64,000 nucleotides of DNA from Prunus persica. Lineage: Eukaryota > Streptophyta > Magnoliopsida > Rosales > Rosaceae. The notes under the pieces are model-generated. The model had not been told where the DNA came from. It saw nothing but the letters and a program-made list of their open reading frames with translations, and did not search any database. The stretch's first letter is position 1. The number at the start of each line of letters is the position of its first letter. Below, one piece after another: positions 47,710 through 59,076 of the stretch. Location: the NCBI RefSeq assembly GCF_000346465.2, contig NC_034016.1, positions 7,086,672-7,150,671 on the forward strand, in the 5' to 3' direction. Made by a program: the position numbers and the translations under genes.

Positions 47710-49260
47710 CACAACTACAAAAAAGCAAAAAGACGACGGTAAATCACCGTCGTGTATTCGGTTTTTCAATGGTCGTGGAATCCACCGTCATCTTTTCCCT
47801 CATAAACCACGACGCTAAATCACCGTCGTTGTTAAAATATACAACGTCATCAACAAATACAAAACGATGTCTTTGTACTGCAAAAAGATCTAAAAAAGCA
47901 GTCGAGGATGAGAATAGACGACCAACTCTCTAAAACAACCGTCGTTAAAAAGGAAAAATATGACACATATTAACCGAACAAGGCCGCAAGATAGACATAC
48001 AACGACGAAAACTAAAATAAGACGCCGTTAAATATCATTTTCACGACAATAAAAAATATGACGTCTTTAAATACATTAGAAGACGACGTTATTGACACCT
48101 ACTACGTCGCCTATATAAAAACAGCCGTCGTAAAATAAATTTTCCACTTCGATTTTTCTATAAAAGATGACATGGAAATAGTTGTCAGTGTCAATATTTA
48201 CGACGTATGTATTTATAGAGTAGACGTTGAACAACGAAGCCACGTCGGTTACAAATATATGAGAGTCGTATTACAAAATTTATACGTCCTATTTTCAGAA
48301 ACAAACAACGACGATAAATATTAGACGTTGTTAAATCAAACAACGTCGAAAACAAATAAAAACAGACGTGTTTAGTCTGCTAAAGTTCTAAAAAATAGTC
48401 GAGGATGAGAATAGACGACCAACTCAAACAAATCACCGTCGTTAAAAAGGAAAAATATGACACATATTAAAAGAACAAGGCCGCAAGATAGACATACAAC
48501 GACGACAACTAAAACACTACGCCGTTAAATATAATTTTCACGACAAGAAAAAATATGACGTCTTTAAATACATGAGAAGACGACGTTATTGAAATCTACT
48601 ACGTCTCTTATTTACAAACAACCGTCGTGAAATAAATTTTTCACTTCCATTTTTCTAAAAAAGATGACGTGGAAATAGTTGTCAGTGTCATTATTTACGA
48701 CGTATGTATTTATATAGTTGACGTTGAATGCGAAACAACGTCGGTGGCATTTATATAGTCGACGTTGTATTTATATGTATTCATTACTCACGACGCACTT
48801 ATTAATATAGACGACGTTGAACTTCTAAACAACGTCGGTTCCAAATAAATGAGAGCCGTATTACAGAACATATAGACGGCGTTGATTATGATGAGAGCCG
48901 TATTACAAATAACGTCGTTTAATTGATATTAGACGGCGGTTATAATGAATTACCGTCGGAATTCATTTCGTTCCTCTTCGTTTATAAAAGAACTTGCGAC
49001 GTGGAAAATGTATGATGACGTCGTATTTTTTAACGTTTAGATTATATATCTCGTTTTTTAGACGTCGGTATTATGGGATTGGAGTCGTGTTATTTTGAAT
49101 TACATGGCGGTTCTTAATCCTTCCCCGACGTGATATCCTGAATAATTGCTTCACAATAGCGTCGTGGTTCTTCATTGTTACGTTGCTTTAAGACGTCGGT
49201 AAATATGCTGAATAACTGTTCACAATAACGTCGTATTTTATTTGAACGTAGAAAGTGAAG
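47710..49260 (-). repeat. CACTA 3 3' subterminal array with internal duplication
   Basis: Same CGACG/CGTCG array as 4520-5564, but about 500 bp longer. A block of about 350 bp is present twice (about 47897-48240 and 48400-48745), both starting GTCGAGGATGAGAATAGACG. The copies are diverged, so this is a tandem duplication or an ancestral form from which CACTA 1 lost one copy. Confidence 0.78.
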
Positions 49261-49317
49261 AAATCACATTACAATATATTACAAAATTAATGTCATACAC
49301 TGCCAATTACATAAGCA

Positions 49318-50155
49318 TCATTCAATCCATATATCTTCACACCCATCTCGAATATTTTGACCGCCTAACTCACCTACCAGTTCATCAAATGTGTCAACAT
49401 TTGGCATCCCTCTAGTAAATGGCTCACACTCAATTATCACATCACCTAAGACTTCATCACCAATAACATCATTATATTCTCTATTAGGCATTGATAACAC
49501 TACCGACCAACCACGATGCATCGGGTCGTCAACAAAAAATATTTGTTTGACTTGAGAAGCCAAAACAAATTGGTCATTCCTATGTCCAATTTTACTCAAA
49601 TCTACAAGGGTAAATCCAAGTTCGTCGACTACAAGACCAGAACTATCTATCCAATCACACCTAAAGACGGGGATTGTAAACTTTTGGTAGTCAAGGTCCC
49701 AAATTTCTTGAATGACACCATAGAAACCCATATTTGAGAGAATTGGGTTTTTATCCTTGGCACTAGCAACTTGCATGGTATGTGCAAGTAAATAAACTCC
49801 ACTATTTTGAGTTGTCCGCACATCATCTTGTGCCTTGATATTGAATTTAATACCTTTAATAAGATAGCTCCTATATAATGGCACTGCCATGTTTGGACCA
49901 GCTGCTAGCCACCTTAAATTTTCTGATACGCCATGATTGTCTTCCTCAAGTTCACTTTGAACCTGCAAATTAATTATATATCTTAATTCAATCTAACATA
50001 GAAATAAGAAGAAAATTAAAAGCGAAATATGTTATTCAACAACATATACCTTGAAGCGTAGCCACTGAATGAAAGTGCTATTGTGCTTATCCTGCAGCCA
50101 CTTTGTTCTCTTTCTAAATTTTGGATAAGCAGTCTTGATGTGGATCATATGTTGC
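49318..50155 (-). CDS. CACTA 3 transposase exons 2-3 (DUF4216 part)
   Basis: Exon 2 is 50155-50050 and exon 3 is 49962-49318, with acceptors TGTAG and TTTGCAG and stop TGA. Exon 2 starts G|CAA CAT ATG, where CACTA 1 has TAA, so the frame runs on from exon 1. The protein part carries the DUF4216 motifs FTIPVFRCDWIDSSGLVVDE and DPMHRGWSVVLSMPNREY. The CDS of the three exons is 3171 bp, a multiple of three, predicting 1056 residues. Confidence 0.82.
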
Positions 50156-50250
50156 CTACATGACACGAAAAATTCAAGCATTACGGTCCCAAATATAGAA
50201 GATAAACATAAGAAATACTTTAAAATGGAAACTTAATTAAAGAATAAAAC

Positions 50251-52680
50251 TCATACGTACTCGATATAAGGTAGGACTTCCTCCGTATTCTCCAAGACAT
50301 ATAGATGTGCTTGATTCAACAGGTCCTGATCAACTACGCTCACTGTGCAACCTGATAATGGCTTTGAAAGTCCCATCTTTTGGCTTGAAGGCACTCCAAC
50401 TGTACTAACATCAGATAAATGCTGAGTACAAAACTCTACCGCTTCTTCAGCTATATACCGCTCAGCAATGCAACCTTCGGGACGAGTACGATTCTGAACA
50501 TACCCCTTCAACACTTTCATATATCTTTCAAACGTATACATCCACCTAAAATATACTGGCCCACATAGACGAACTTCTCTGACAAGATGTACTACTAGAT
50601 GAACCATGATATCAAAGAATGAAGGGGGAAAGTACTTCTCAAGCAAACACAGAGTAACTACTACATCTTCTTCCAACTTATCTAGCTTGGAAACATCAAC
50701 AGTCTTTGCACATATAGCATTGAAGAAGAAGCACAAACGAGTTATTGCATACCTTGCAGGCTTCTCCAAAATAGAACGAATTGCCACAGGGAGCAATTGT
50801 TGCATTAAGGTATGACAATCATGTGATTTAAGGCCAAAAAGTCTTGAATCTTGTAAAGATACAAGATTTTTAATATTTGAAGAATAACCTTCAGGGACCT
50901 TCATACCATAGAAAGAATTGCAAACCTCTCTCTTCTCCGCTCTTGACAAATTCCAAGGCCCAGGAAGCAAACGAGTACGTCTTTCTCCATACTCGGGTTG
51001 CAAATCAGTTTTGATCCCCATGTTCAATAAATCTAATCGAGCAGCAATCCCATCTTTATTTTTTCCAGGGATCTCCAGCAATGTACCAATAATACTATCG
51101 AAAACATTCTTCTCAATGTGTATAACATCTAGGGCATGCCTCACAGGAAGGTATTTCCAATACTCGAGATCAAAGAATATTGATTTCTTCTTCCAACAAA
51201 CTCTGTCACCATTTTCAACCATATGCAGCACTTCTTCTCCGGTTAATGGCTCGGGAGGTATGCCATATTCAGGTTTCCCATTAAAAGCTGCCCGTTGCCT
51301 CCTATATGGATGATTGATTGGTAACCATTTTCTATGCCCAATGTAACAAATTTTGTGGCCATTTTTCAACTTGTGACTAGGTGTATCATCGCCGCATATT
51401 GGACAAGCTTTATATCCTTTAACAACACAACCAGATAAGTTTTCATAGGCGGGGAAATCATTAATTGTCCACATTAATGCAGCTCTGAGTGTAAAGTATT
51501 CTCCATTATGTGCATCATACACTCCTCTAATCCCATCCCACAAAGATTTTAAATCATCAATCAAAGGCTCCAAGTAGACGTCTATATCATTTCCGGGTTG
51601 TTTAGGACCGGAAATCAATAAGGTTAACATCATGAACTTTCGTTTCATGCACAGCCATGGAGGGAGATTATATGTAACTAAGATAACCGGCCGACAACTA
51701 TATCTGCTACTTAGAGAACTGTGGGGATTGAATCCATTAGATGAAAGAGCCAATCTCAAGTTTCTCGGCTCATTACCAAACTCAGGCCATTTATCATCAA
51801 GAAGTTTCCAAGACGAGGAATCCGCCGGATGAGACATCTGACCGTCAATTGATTTTCTAGCAGCATGCCAAGTCAAACTCTTAGCTGTCTCATGTGATTG
51901 AAACATTCTTTTAAACCTTGGAATTGGAGGAAAATACCACACCACCTTCGCTGGCACACCCTCTTTCAAGATTGAATTTTTGCCTTCCTTCCACCTTGAG
52001 ATACCACAAGTAGGACAATTAGTTGAATCCTCATACTCCTTCCTATACAAGATGCAATCATTGGGGCATGCGTGCATTTTCTCATAACTCAGCCCCAATG
52101 CACACAAAGTCTTTTTAGCCTCATACATAGAGGTTGGTATTGTATTTCCTTCTTGAAGCAAATCGCCTTGAAGTATCAATAATTCTGTAAAACAGACATC
52201 ACTCATCCCATGTTTTACCTTCAAATTATACAACTTCACTAATGCCGATAACTTCGTGTACTTTCTACAACCAGGGTACACTGGTTGATCTCCATCCCCA
52301 ATCACATTGGCAAACTCATACGGATCGGAACCAAAATCACCAAAATCATTATCATCCATATCAATTTCTTCAGACACAAAACTGTACCTACTATGGCCAT
52401 CATCTTCTTCAACATTTCTACTAGCATTAGTAGTTGCTTCCCAAGGTTCTCCGTGAAATGTCCAATTCTTATAGCTTTGGTCAATTCCATTAAAGTATAA
52501 GTGATCCCTTATAATTCCAACCCCAAACAACTTCAAATTAACACATTTAACACATGGACAACGGATATGTGTTGTAGTTAGAAGATTTTCTACAGCAAAG
52601 TTCAAAAATGCTTCCACCCCAAAATCATATGCCTTCGATCTTCTATCCGAGTGCATCCATGACTTATCCATCTCCGACAC
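50251..52680 (-). CDS. CACTA 3 TNP2 transposase, exon 1
   Basis: 809-codon frame from ATG 52680; the probable exon end is 50261 (GA|GTACGT donor). The domain order is as in CACTA 1: N-terminal transposase-associated domain with CPCVKC, tnp2 core (DIDVYLEPLIDDL, ACPICGDD, RHALDVIHIEKNV) and DUF4218. Differences from CACTA 1 are few, and it has the canonical TWHAARKS where CACTA 1 has an extra Trp. With exons 2-3 it is the only uninterrupted CACTA transposase in the window. It could act in trans on other copies if transcribed, but its own 5' promoter side is truncated about 185 bp upstream of the ATG. Confidence 0.87.
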   Translation of the reverse strand: MSEMDKSWMHSDRRSKAYDFGVEAFLNFAVENLLTTTHIRCPCVKCVNLKLFGVGIIRDHLYFNGIDQSYKNWTFHGEPWEATTNASRNVEEDDGHSRYSFVSEEIDMDDNDFGDFGSDPYEFANVIGDGDQPVYPGCRKYTKLSALVKLYNLKVKHGMSDVCFTELLILQGDLLQEGNTIPTSMYEAKKTLCALGLSYEKMHACPNDCILYRKEYEDSTNCPTCGISRWKEGKNSILKEGVPAKVVWYFPPIPRFKRMFQSHETAKSLTWHAARKSIDGQMSHPADSSSWKLLDDKWPEFGNEPRNLRLALSSNGFNPHSSLSSRYSCRPVILVTYNLPPWLCMKRKFMMLTLLISGPKQPGNDIDVYLEPLIDDLKSLWDGIRGVYDAHNGEYFTLRAALMWTINDFPAYENLSGCVVKGYKACPICGDDTPSHKLKNGHKICYIGHRKWLPINHPYRRQRAAFNGKPEYGIPPEPLTGEEVLHMVENGDRVCWKKKSIFFDLEYWKYLPVRHALDVIHIEKNVFDSIIGTLLEIPGKNKDGIAARLDLLNMGIKTDLQPEYGERRTRLLPGPWNLSRAEKREVCNSFYGMKVPEGYSSNIKNLVSLQDSRLFGLKSHDCHTLMQQLLPVAIRSILEKPARYAITRLCFFFNAICAKTVDVSKLDKLEEDVVVTLCLLEKYFPPSFFDIMVHLVVHLVREVRLCGPVYFRWMYTFERYMKVLKGYVQNRTRPEGCIAERYIAEEAVEFCTQHLSDVSTVGVPSSQKMGLSKPLSGCTVSVVDQDLLNQAHLYVLENTEEVLPYIEYV

Positions 52681-52879
52681 TATAACCTATTATCTATAAT
52701 AAAGTGAAAATACAGGCAATGACCATCACTATAGCAGATTATACAAAGATCTAATAGCAAGTAATACACAACAGAGATGACGGGTTTTAAACAAAAACAG
52801 ACGTATTTGGCATATATAGACGACGGATTTTCAACAGACGTCGTCTAATATAAGTAATACAAACAAAAAGCAGTGAGAA

Positions 52880-52951
52880 CTCAGGGAGTCGACTTATACT
52901 GGTCTTAGAACTGCTTGACTTACAGGAATTCGACCTAAGAAAACGACTCAT
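52880..52951 (-). pseudogene. Movement protein N-terminal stub (second copy)
   Basis: The ATG at 52949-52951 and the next codons equal the start of the 59042-60724 frame for about 23 codons. It stops at the host junction (about 52880), where a short inverted viral piece (52870-52882) and then CACTA 3 follow. Confidence 0.85.
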
Positions 52952-53892
52952 GGCTACTCAAGTGTTTGACTCAAACGGACTGAGGAAGAAGATAAACAGG
53001 GACTTCCTAGACTCACCGTTTACTCTACAAATAACCTATTAACCTTTCTCAATTTTCTGTCTCCTGCCCAGCACAAACGCCCTACCCTCGGGACTTACAG
53101 ATCTAGCAAAAAGGACTCACGGGTCAGACCTTAGAGAAAGATGAACAGACAACTTGGAGAATAAAAGAAAAGAAGAGGAAGAAGATGAAACCTTCTACTC
53201 AGATGCTTAAACCAGCCACTTGGGCGGGAATGAGTAGCAGACTTAGACAAAGACCGTAACTCTTACGGCTCTGATACCAAAACGAGGGGACACAGAGAGA
53301 TAGTCGGGAAAGAAGATGAATATGATGCAGCAACTTAACTCAACATTCAGACTAATGCATATGCAGAAAATAATGCATATATGAAATTAGTCAAAATAGA
53401 ATAATTTAAAAATAGCAACTTTTATTATACTCACAAAGGTTGCAACTGCAAACTTCAACACAACTAGACTATGTACAAGCGTGATTTCTCTAAAGGTGTT
53501 TCAGAGAGAATCTTTAAAACTAAGAAAATAAAATGCAGCTGGTAAAACCAGTTCTGCCTTACAACTGAGGCCGAAGCCTGAATTTATAGACAACTTTCAA
53601 CTATGGTTTACAAAAGCAACTATGGTTGGACAGCTGTAGAAGCACGGGTGTTCAACCTGATTCAACTTTTAGCAACTGTAGAGGTAACTTTTGACTTATG
53701 CAGATGCTCGGCTACTTTCGGTGAATTGTCAAAAAGCGAACAGTGCTTTGTCTGCTACTTTTCGGTGATCTGACTAAAGTAAAAGCAGAGATGCTTTGTC
53801 TGCTGCTTTCACGTGGTTTGGCATCTTCTTTTGACAGAGTGATCTGTCGGCAACTACTTTTGAAGAGGCTTGCTTGTCGGCAACTGAGGCAA
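52952..53892 (-). promoter_or_regulatory. Pararetrovirus intergenic region, copy A
   Basis: About 940 bp without a long ORF. On the minus strand, in order: TATA box TCTATAAATT (53590-53581), poly(A) signal AATAAA (53426-53421) and the tRNA-Met primer site TGGTATCAGAGCC (53279-53267), followed by the movement protein ATG. This is the normal caulimovirid arrangement, in which the genomic RNA starts after the TATA box and reads past the poly(A) signal once. It differs from copy B at about six bases by eye. Confidence 0.8.
53267..53279 (-). other. tRNA-Met primer-binding site, copy A
   Basis: TGGTATCAGAGCC on the minus strand, complementary to the 3' end of plant initiator tRNA-Met. It is the start of minus-strand DNA synthesis in Caulimoviridae and conventionally marks genome position 1. 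Confidence 0.88.
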
Positions 53893-55188
53893 TTATGGAG
53901 AGGATTCCCCTAGATCGTAGGCGTCATAGGGATCCTGGCTGTCATCATACCAAGGCTTTGTCTTGGCAGGACTCTGCATGGGCTGGCAACTAGACGATGA
54001 GGGAGAATCATTGTCCTCATCATCATCCATCTGAGAGGCCTGGATGATCAGCTGGCGTGCAATTTCCTGGAGCTCAGCTTTAGACTTTCCTTCAACTGAT
54101 AAGGATGATCTGACTGAGCCTGTAGGAGATACTGGGCGAGGAACTGGCTCCCGGGGGAGGTCATTGTAGACGTATTTGGCTATTCTGTCAACTTCAAACT
54201 TGTCCCACCATTTGACTGAGAATTGGCGGGCAAATACGCGGACATCCTTGGTAATGGCATAAGACCACTTGAGGATCCAAGGCACTTTGTATCTGGCAAT
54301 AAACAGCAACTGTTTGGGGAAGAATAAATCGACTAGAGAGAATTTGGCTTTTTTGGCATAATGGTGAATCAACTCAAGAACTGAGGCTGGTAGAATTTCA
54401 TCAACTGGACCATATTTTTCCCACCAGTGAAGAAACCAGTAGGGGAAAGGGCTTTTGAACTTATTATCAAAATTAATAAACCAGGAATGACTAAAATCTT
54501 CAGATTGGTGAAGAAAGATAGTATACCAGGCTTCAATATAATCCGAATAATTATATTGTAATTTTGACTTAAGCATTTTCAACTCATAGGGATGACTACT
54601 AAAAGATTGTTGGCTGACAATTTGATGAATGTATAGAGAATGATAAAGAATGGTTTCAGGATGATCCCGATCCTTTATCGGCTTAATTTCAACTGATTGT
54701 GTCTCAAGCAATATATCTCTATAATACTTGAGGGACTTATAAGGACTCTGGGGCATATAATGAAATCCAGGAGGGAAATAGTGTTTGGCAATTTCAACTG
54801 GATTTGCATTAATATCATATACGGACTCAATGACAAATAAATGAGAATTACTTTTAGGCAAATAAGGGGATGATTTTTTATAAGCAACTGATGGCCCTGC
54901 AGGGATTTCAACTGCAAAGGGGTCATAACTAGAAACTAGGGTAGATTGATAACTGGGGCGAATTTGGCCAACTGTTGATCCTAAAGAGGAAAATCTGTTT
55001 GCAACTGAGATTGGGGTGGCAACTGATAATGGGGGGTGACCCGGATAAGGAACTATTTGCTTGGGCAACTCTGGCTTAGATTGACTCATGGAGGAAGGAA
55101 GGACTCTGAGCGACTGGGATGACTGGGTTGACTTGGGCGACTTGGGCTGATTGGCTACTGCTTTTTGTTTGTCTTTCTTGGGAGCCAT
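53893..55188 (-). CDS. Pararetrovirus ORF2, unknown function, copy A
   Basis: An open frame of 431 residues from ATG 55188, overlapping the end of the polymerase frame by 34 bases. The N-terminus is basic and Ser/Gln/Pro-rich, without signal peptide. The middle (about 110-340) is aromatic-rich with several Trp/Tyr clusters (FHYMPQSPYKSLKYYRDIL, FPYWFLHWWEKYGP). The C-terminus is acidic and Ser-rich (MDDDEDND). No known domain is recognised. A second protein-identical copy lies at 61666-62961. By position it corresponds to ORF2 of florendoviruses, whose role is unknown to me. Apart from that copy number nothing is odd: no stop, no frameshift. Confidence 0.83.
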   Translation of the reverse strand: MAPKKDKQKAVANQPKSPKSTQSSQSLRVLPSSMSQSKPELPKQIVPYPGHPPLSVATPISVANRFSSLGSTVGQIRPSYQSTLVSSYDPFAVEIPAGPSVAYKKSSPYLPKSNSHLFVIESVYDINANPVEIAKHYFPPGFHYMPQSPYKSLKYYRDILLETQSVEIKPIKDRDHPETILYHSLYIHQIVSQQSFSSHPYELKMLKSKLQYNYSDYIEAWYTIFLHQSEDFSHSWFINFDNKFKSPFPYWFLHWWEKYGPVDEILPASVLELIHHYAKKAKFSLVDLFFPKQLLFIARYKVPWILKWSYAITKDVRVFARQFSVKWWDKFEVDRIAKYVYNDLPREPVPRPVSPTGSVRSSLSVEGKSKAELQEIARQLIIQASQMDDDEDNDSPSSSSCQPMQSPAKTKPWYDDSQDPYDAYDLGESSP

Positions 55189-58100
55189 TGTGCATCCTGC
55201 AAGAATTCTCGAGTGAGAAAATCAGGAACAGAGTTCTCACTGCCTTTCAAATATTCAATTTCAAAATCAAATATACTTAAAATACTTTGCCATCGTGCAA
55301 AAATCTGTTTAGATGCAATGTTTTGAACATCTTTTTCTAAAACATGTTTTGCAGACTTACAATCCACTCTGATTAGAAACTTTTGATTAAGCAAATCATC
55401 TTGAAATTTACTAATGCATAATACAATAGCTAATATTTCTTTTTTTAATAGTACTGTAATTATGCTGCGACTGAGTCCAGGTTCCAGAATGGAATCGAAC
55501 AATTTGTTCTGGAGAACTTGGACTGACTTTTTGCTTAAGAATGCCACCATAACCTATGTCAGAGGCATCTGTTTCAACTATTTTGAAAGAATCAACTGAC
55601 GGAATACCAAGACAGGGAAGTGTCTTGACATGAGACTTAATCTGTTTAACAACTTCAGTGTGAGTAGACGACCAAGGAGGAGGATTACTCTGCAACCTAT
55701 CAAATAGGGGCTTACACTGTTTTCTCAGATTCTGATAGAAGTCAGAGATATAATTTAGAGATCCTAAAAACCTCTGGAGTTGACTCTTATCAAGAATTTG
55801 ATCAGGGAACTTGTCAGCAAACTGAATGACTCGATCAATTGGGGAGATTTGCGACTGACAAATATTGAAACCAAGAAAACGAATATTGGTTTGGAATAAC
55901 TTGATCTTTTTGGCAGAAACAACTAAACCATTTCGTTTGACAACTTGAAGGAACTTATTCAAATGTTTCCAATGTTGTTCTATTGACTCAGAAAAGATTA
56001 GAACATCATCAATATAAACAATCGAAAACTGACTGTAGGGATTGAATATATCATTCATGATATTCTGGAATTCACTAGGAGCATTTTTCAAACCAAAGGG
56101 CATTACATTCCATTCGTAATGACCAAAGGGAGTGACAAATGCAGTCTTATACCTATCTGACTCATCTATTTGGATTTGCCAGAAACCACTTTTCATATCA
56201 AACTTAGAATAGACAACTGCTTTTTCTAATCGATTAATGAGATCTCTTTTATTAGGTATGGGATACCTAATCCATTCTAGGACCGCATTAAGGGGCTTAT
56301 AGTTGATAACTAATCTGGGAACTCCTCTTTCTAATTCAGCATTTTTCTGAACATAAAAAGCAGGACATGACCAGGGGGACTTACTTTTGCGAATTATTTT
56401 CTTTTGAAGCAACTCTTCAATTTCTTTCTTACAAAACTCCATCATTTCTTGACTCATTTGGATTGGCCTTGCTTTAGTGGGGATATTTTTCTCACTAAAG
56501 GTTTTGATATAAGGAAGACGGACAACATGCTGTTTCCTATACCAAAAGGCTGTGGGCAACTCAGAACAAATTTCTTCTTTTAATCTTTGTTCAAATTTTT
56601 GAATTTGCAACTGTAAGGACTGACTGGCAAGCTGTTGTTCAACTCTTTTAAACTTAATCTCTTCTTTAAGGAAATTCAACTGGTTAGTTTTCTGGACAAC
56701 CTGAAGGGACCTAGAGACAGACTGTTTCTGTAGGGCTTTCAGATTATGCAACTCAGGTTTAGAGAGAAAATTAAACTTAACTTTCTCGCCTAACTGGGTA
56801 GAGATAACACCGTCGTATTCTACCTGGAAGGGATAAAGTAGGCTTATGAAAGGTAATCCTAAGATAACCTCATCAGTAATATTTCTAATTAAGACAAATG
56901 AAGTTTTAAAACAAACTTTGTTTTGGCAAATATGGGCTTTAGGTAACTCATAATTCAACTGGAGAGATTTTCCTGAAGCAGTGCTTAGGGTTTCTCTAGA
57001 CTTCTGGTAGTACTTAGTAGGAATTAGACCTTCCTGAATACAGTTAAGGTCGGCTCCTGAATCAAATAAGGCAACTGTGGTAAACTCAAAATCTTTGACA
57101 ATTATTGTAACTTTCGAATACCATTTTCGGAAATCGACTTGTTTGATTAAGTTGACAACTGGGGTTTCTTCGTCAGAACCAACAGGACTGTCTGACTGGC
57201 TACCAGGCACTAAAGGTATTTTGCCTTTTTGAAGACTTGTTAAGTCTTGCCTGATTGTATGGTTTTCAACCTGCAACTGGTTACTAATCTGTCTTAACTC
57301 GGCTAATTCTTGTTTGACTATTTTGACTTCTAACTGGAGATCTTGTAAGGTAACTTCTTTCTTTTTCTGGGCAAACTTTTCTATAGTAGTGGCTAAACTA
57401 ACTGGCTGCGGTTTAGGACTACTAGAGCTTTCTTGACTGATGACTTTTCGTAATTTTTTCAAATAATCGGACTTTAACTCAGGGTTTTCTACTCGGCTGA
57501 TTAAATCAATTAACAGCTCTTCTTGTTCTTCCTGTTTTGTAAGAACAAAAATAGATTTTAATCTATTACAACACTTATCGGTGCAACCAAATTGGATATC
57601 AAGGGAACTAGGCTGGGAATCTGAAGATCGTTCAGAATCATATCCAGAGCTGGCAACTAAGGTTTCGGGGCTACTAGTTTCAGAGTCTCGCAACTCTAAA
57701 ACTTGAATCAACTTCTCTTTTTCAGCTTCTGAGATCTGCAACTGCTTAATTGCATCTTTAACTTTACACTCAGAGGCATAATGACCAAATTTTTGACATT
57801 TAAAACATTTAACTTTGGACTTATCGGTTTTGGGTCGACTCTTCTGGGCTTTTCTTGGGGCTTTAGACCAATTTTTTCTCTTAAAACTTTTTCTTTTCTT
57901 ATAAAACTCATTATCACTTTTGACAGCAAAATGCTCTCTTTTGGAGGAAAACCGGCGTTTCCTAAGGTGACTTGGCTTAGACTTGTTTCTTCTAGAGGGC
58001 GGAATACTACTGAGACCGTATTGTTCACAGAAGTTTCCTAATTCATATTTGGCTGATTTCCTATCGGACTGTATTTGTTTTCCGATTTTGTAATCAACAC

Positions 58101-59076
58101 ACATTTTCATGCCAACTTGATTAATTGTGCTTACAATGTTACCATAAGTTAAACTATCCCAATCAATATGACCTAATTCATTACTGAGGGTAGTTCTGAT
58201 CTTATGGGCAAATAGGTTTGGCAGTCCATTAACAAATTTTTCTTTCCAGAATGGTTGATTACTATCGTCTCTAAGCATTACTCTAGAGATGAAGACATCT
58301 TTGTACCATCTGAAATCGGACAACTTTGGGCATCTAAGATTACTCAACTGATCATGGATCCTAGCAGTTTGATTACTAGGGGTTCCTATGAAGTGGTCGA
58401 TTATGGTGTAAAACAGAGTGTTGACACCATCTTCTATACCTTGACCTATTCGTTCGTCAAAGATAGGGTTACCATTATCATTAAGTTTTACAGCAAAGGT
58501 TATGCGACTTTTAGACTCAGGACTCAGGTGCTTATCCCACCAACTTCTGAGAGTACCGGTGAAACCAGTAACTAACAGAGGAACAATTTCAGACTGTCTG
58601 AAGCTGTGATTGGTGATATAACTATTGGCAACCATGGACATATGTTGTAGCTTATTGAGGATCTCTTGCTCAGAGAGACCATCAATATTCCATTCATACA
58701 ATTTGTCGGAAGAAACAGAGAACTGGGTCTGCAGGTTTCTTTCTTCAAATTGAATGTCAGGAGGTGTTGGTCTGGGATACCAATTTTTGGTCAGACTACT
58801 GGGGCTGACAAACTTTTCTAATTTCTTAACTTTGGGTTCAACTTGGATTTCTAAAGTTTGAAAGGCTTTTTCAATTTTAGAAATATTGCTTACTTCTGAA
58901 GACTCAGACTCAGAGGTATTTTCTACTGCAAAGGCATCTAGCGTTTTAAGGCCAGATTTCTCAACTTTGGCAGGGGTCAACTGGGCTAACATGTCTTCTA
59001 TTTTTTTCATTGTTGGGGTGATCTTAAGGGTCGGGCTAGACCTAAGATCCTGGAACTGGACAATTGGTTTTTTCAA
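55155..59076 (-). pseudogene. Pararetrovirus CP-protease-RT-RNase H polyprotein, frameshifted
   Basis: Main frame 59076-55411, 1221 codons. Coat-protein region first, with the CCHC zinc knuckle CFKCQKFGHYASEC near residue 425. Then a coiled-coil stretch, the aspartic protease site ALFDSGADLNC near 670, RT from about 900 (KARPIQMSQEMMEF, MPFGLKNAPSEFQ, catalytic YIDDVLIF near 1025) and RNase H starting VETDASDIGYGGIL near 1165. In the T-run at 55440-55446 this copy has seven Ts where the partial copy has six (63221-63226), which shifts the frame. The RNase H end (SKFQDDLLNQKFL to TREFLQDAQW) is read in 55550-55155. The frame start at 59076 is TTG, so it is really the continuation of the movement-protein frame broken near 59070. 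Confidence 0.85.

Larger units (their letters stand above)
47710..52864 (-). mobile_element. CACTA transposon 3, 5' end lost at pararetrovirus junction
   Basis: Near-identical to CACTA 1, inverted. The 3' terminus starts at 47710 (CACAACTACAAAAAAGCAAA, one change from CACTACTACAA). Then come subterminal repeats (to about 49260), transposase exons 3-2-1 and the 5'-side CGTCG repeats. These stop at 52864, at the point equivalent to about 911 in CACTA 1, where pararetrovirus sequence starts. Lacking its 5' terminus it cannot move, although its transposase looks intact. Confidence 0.88.
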
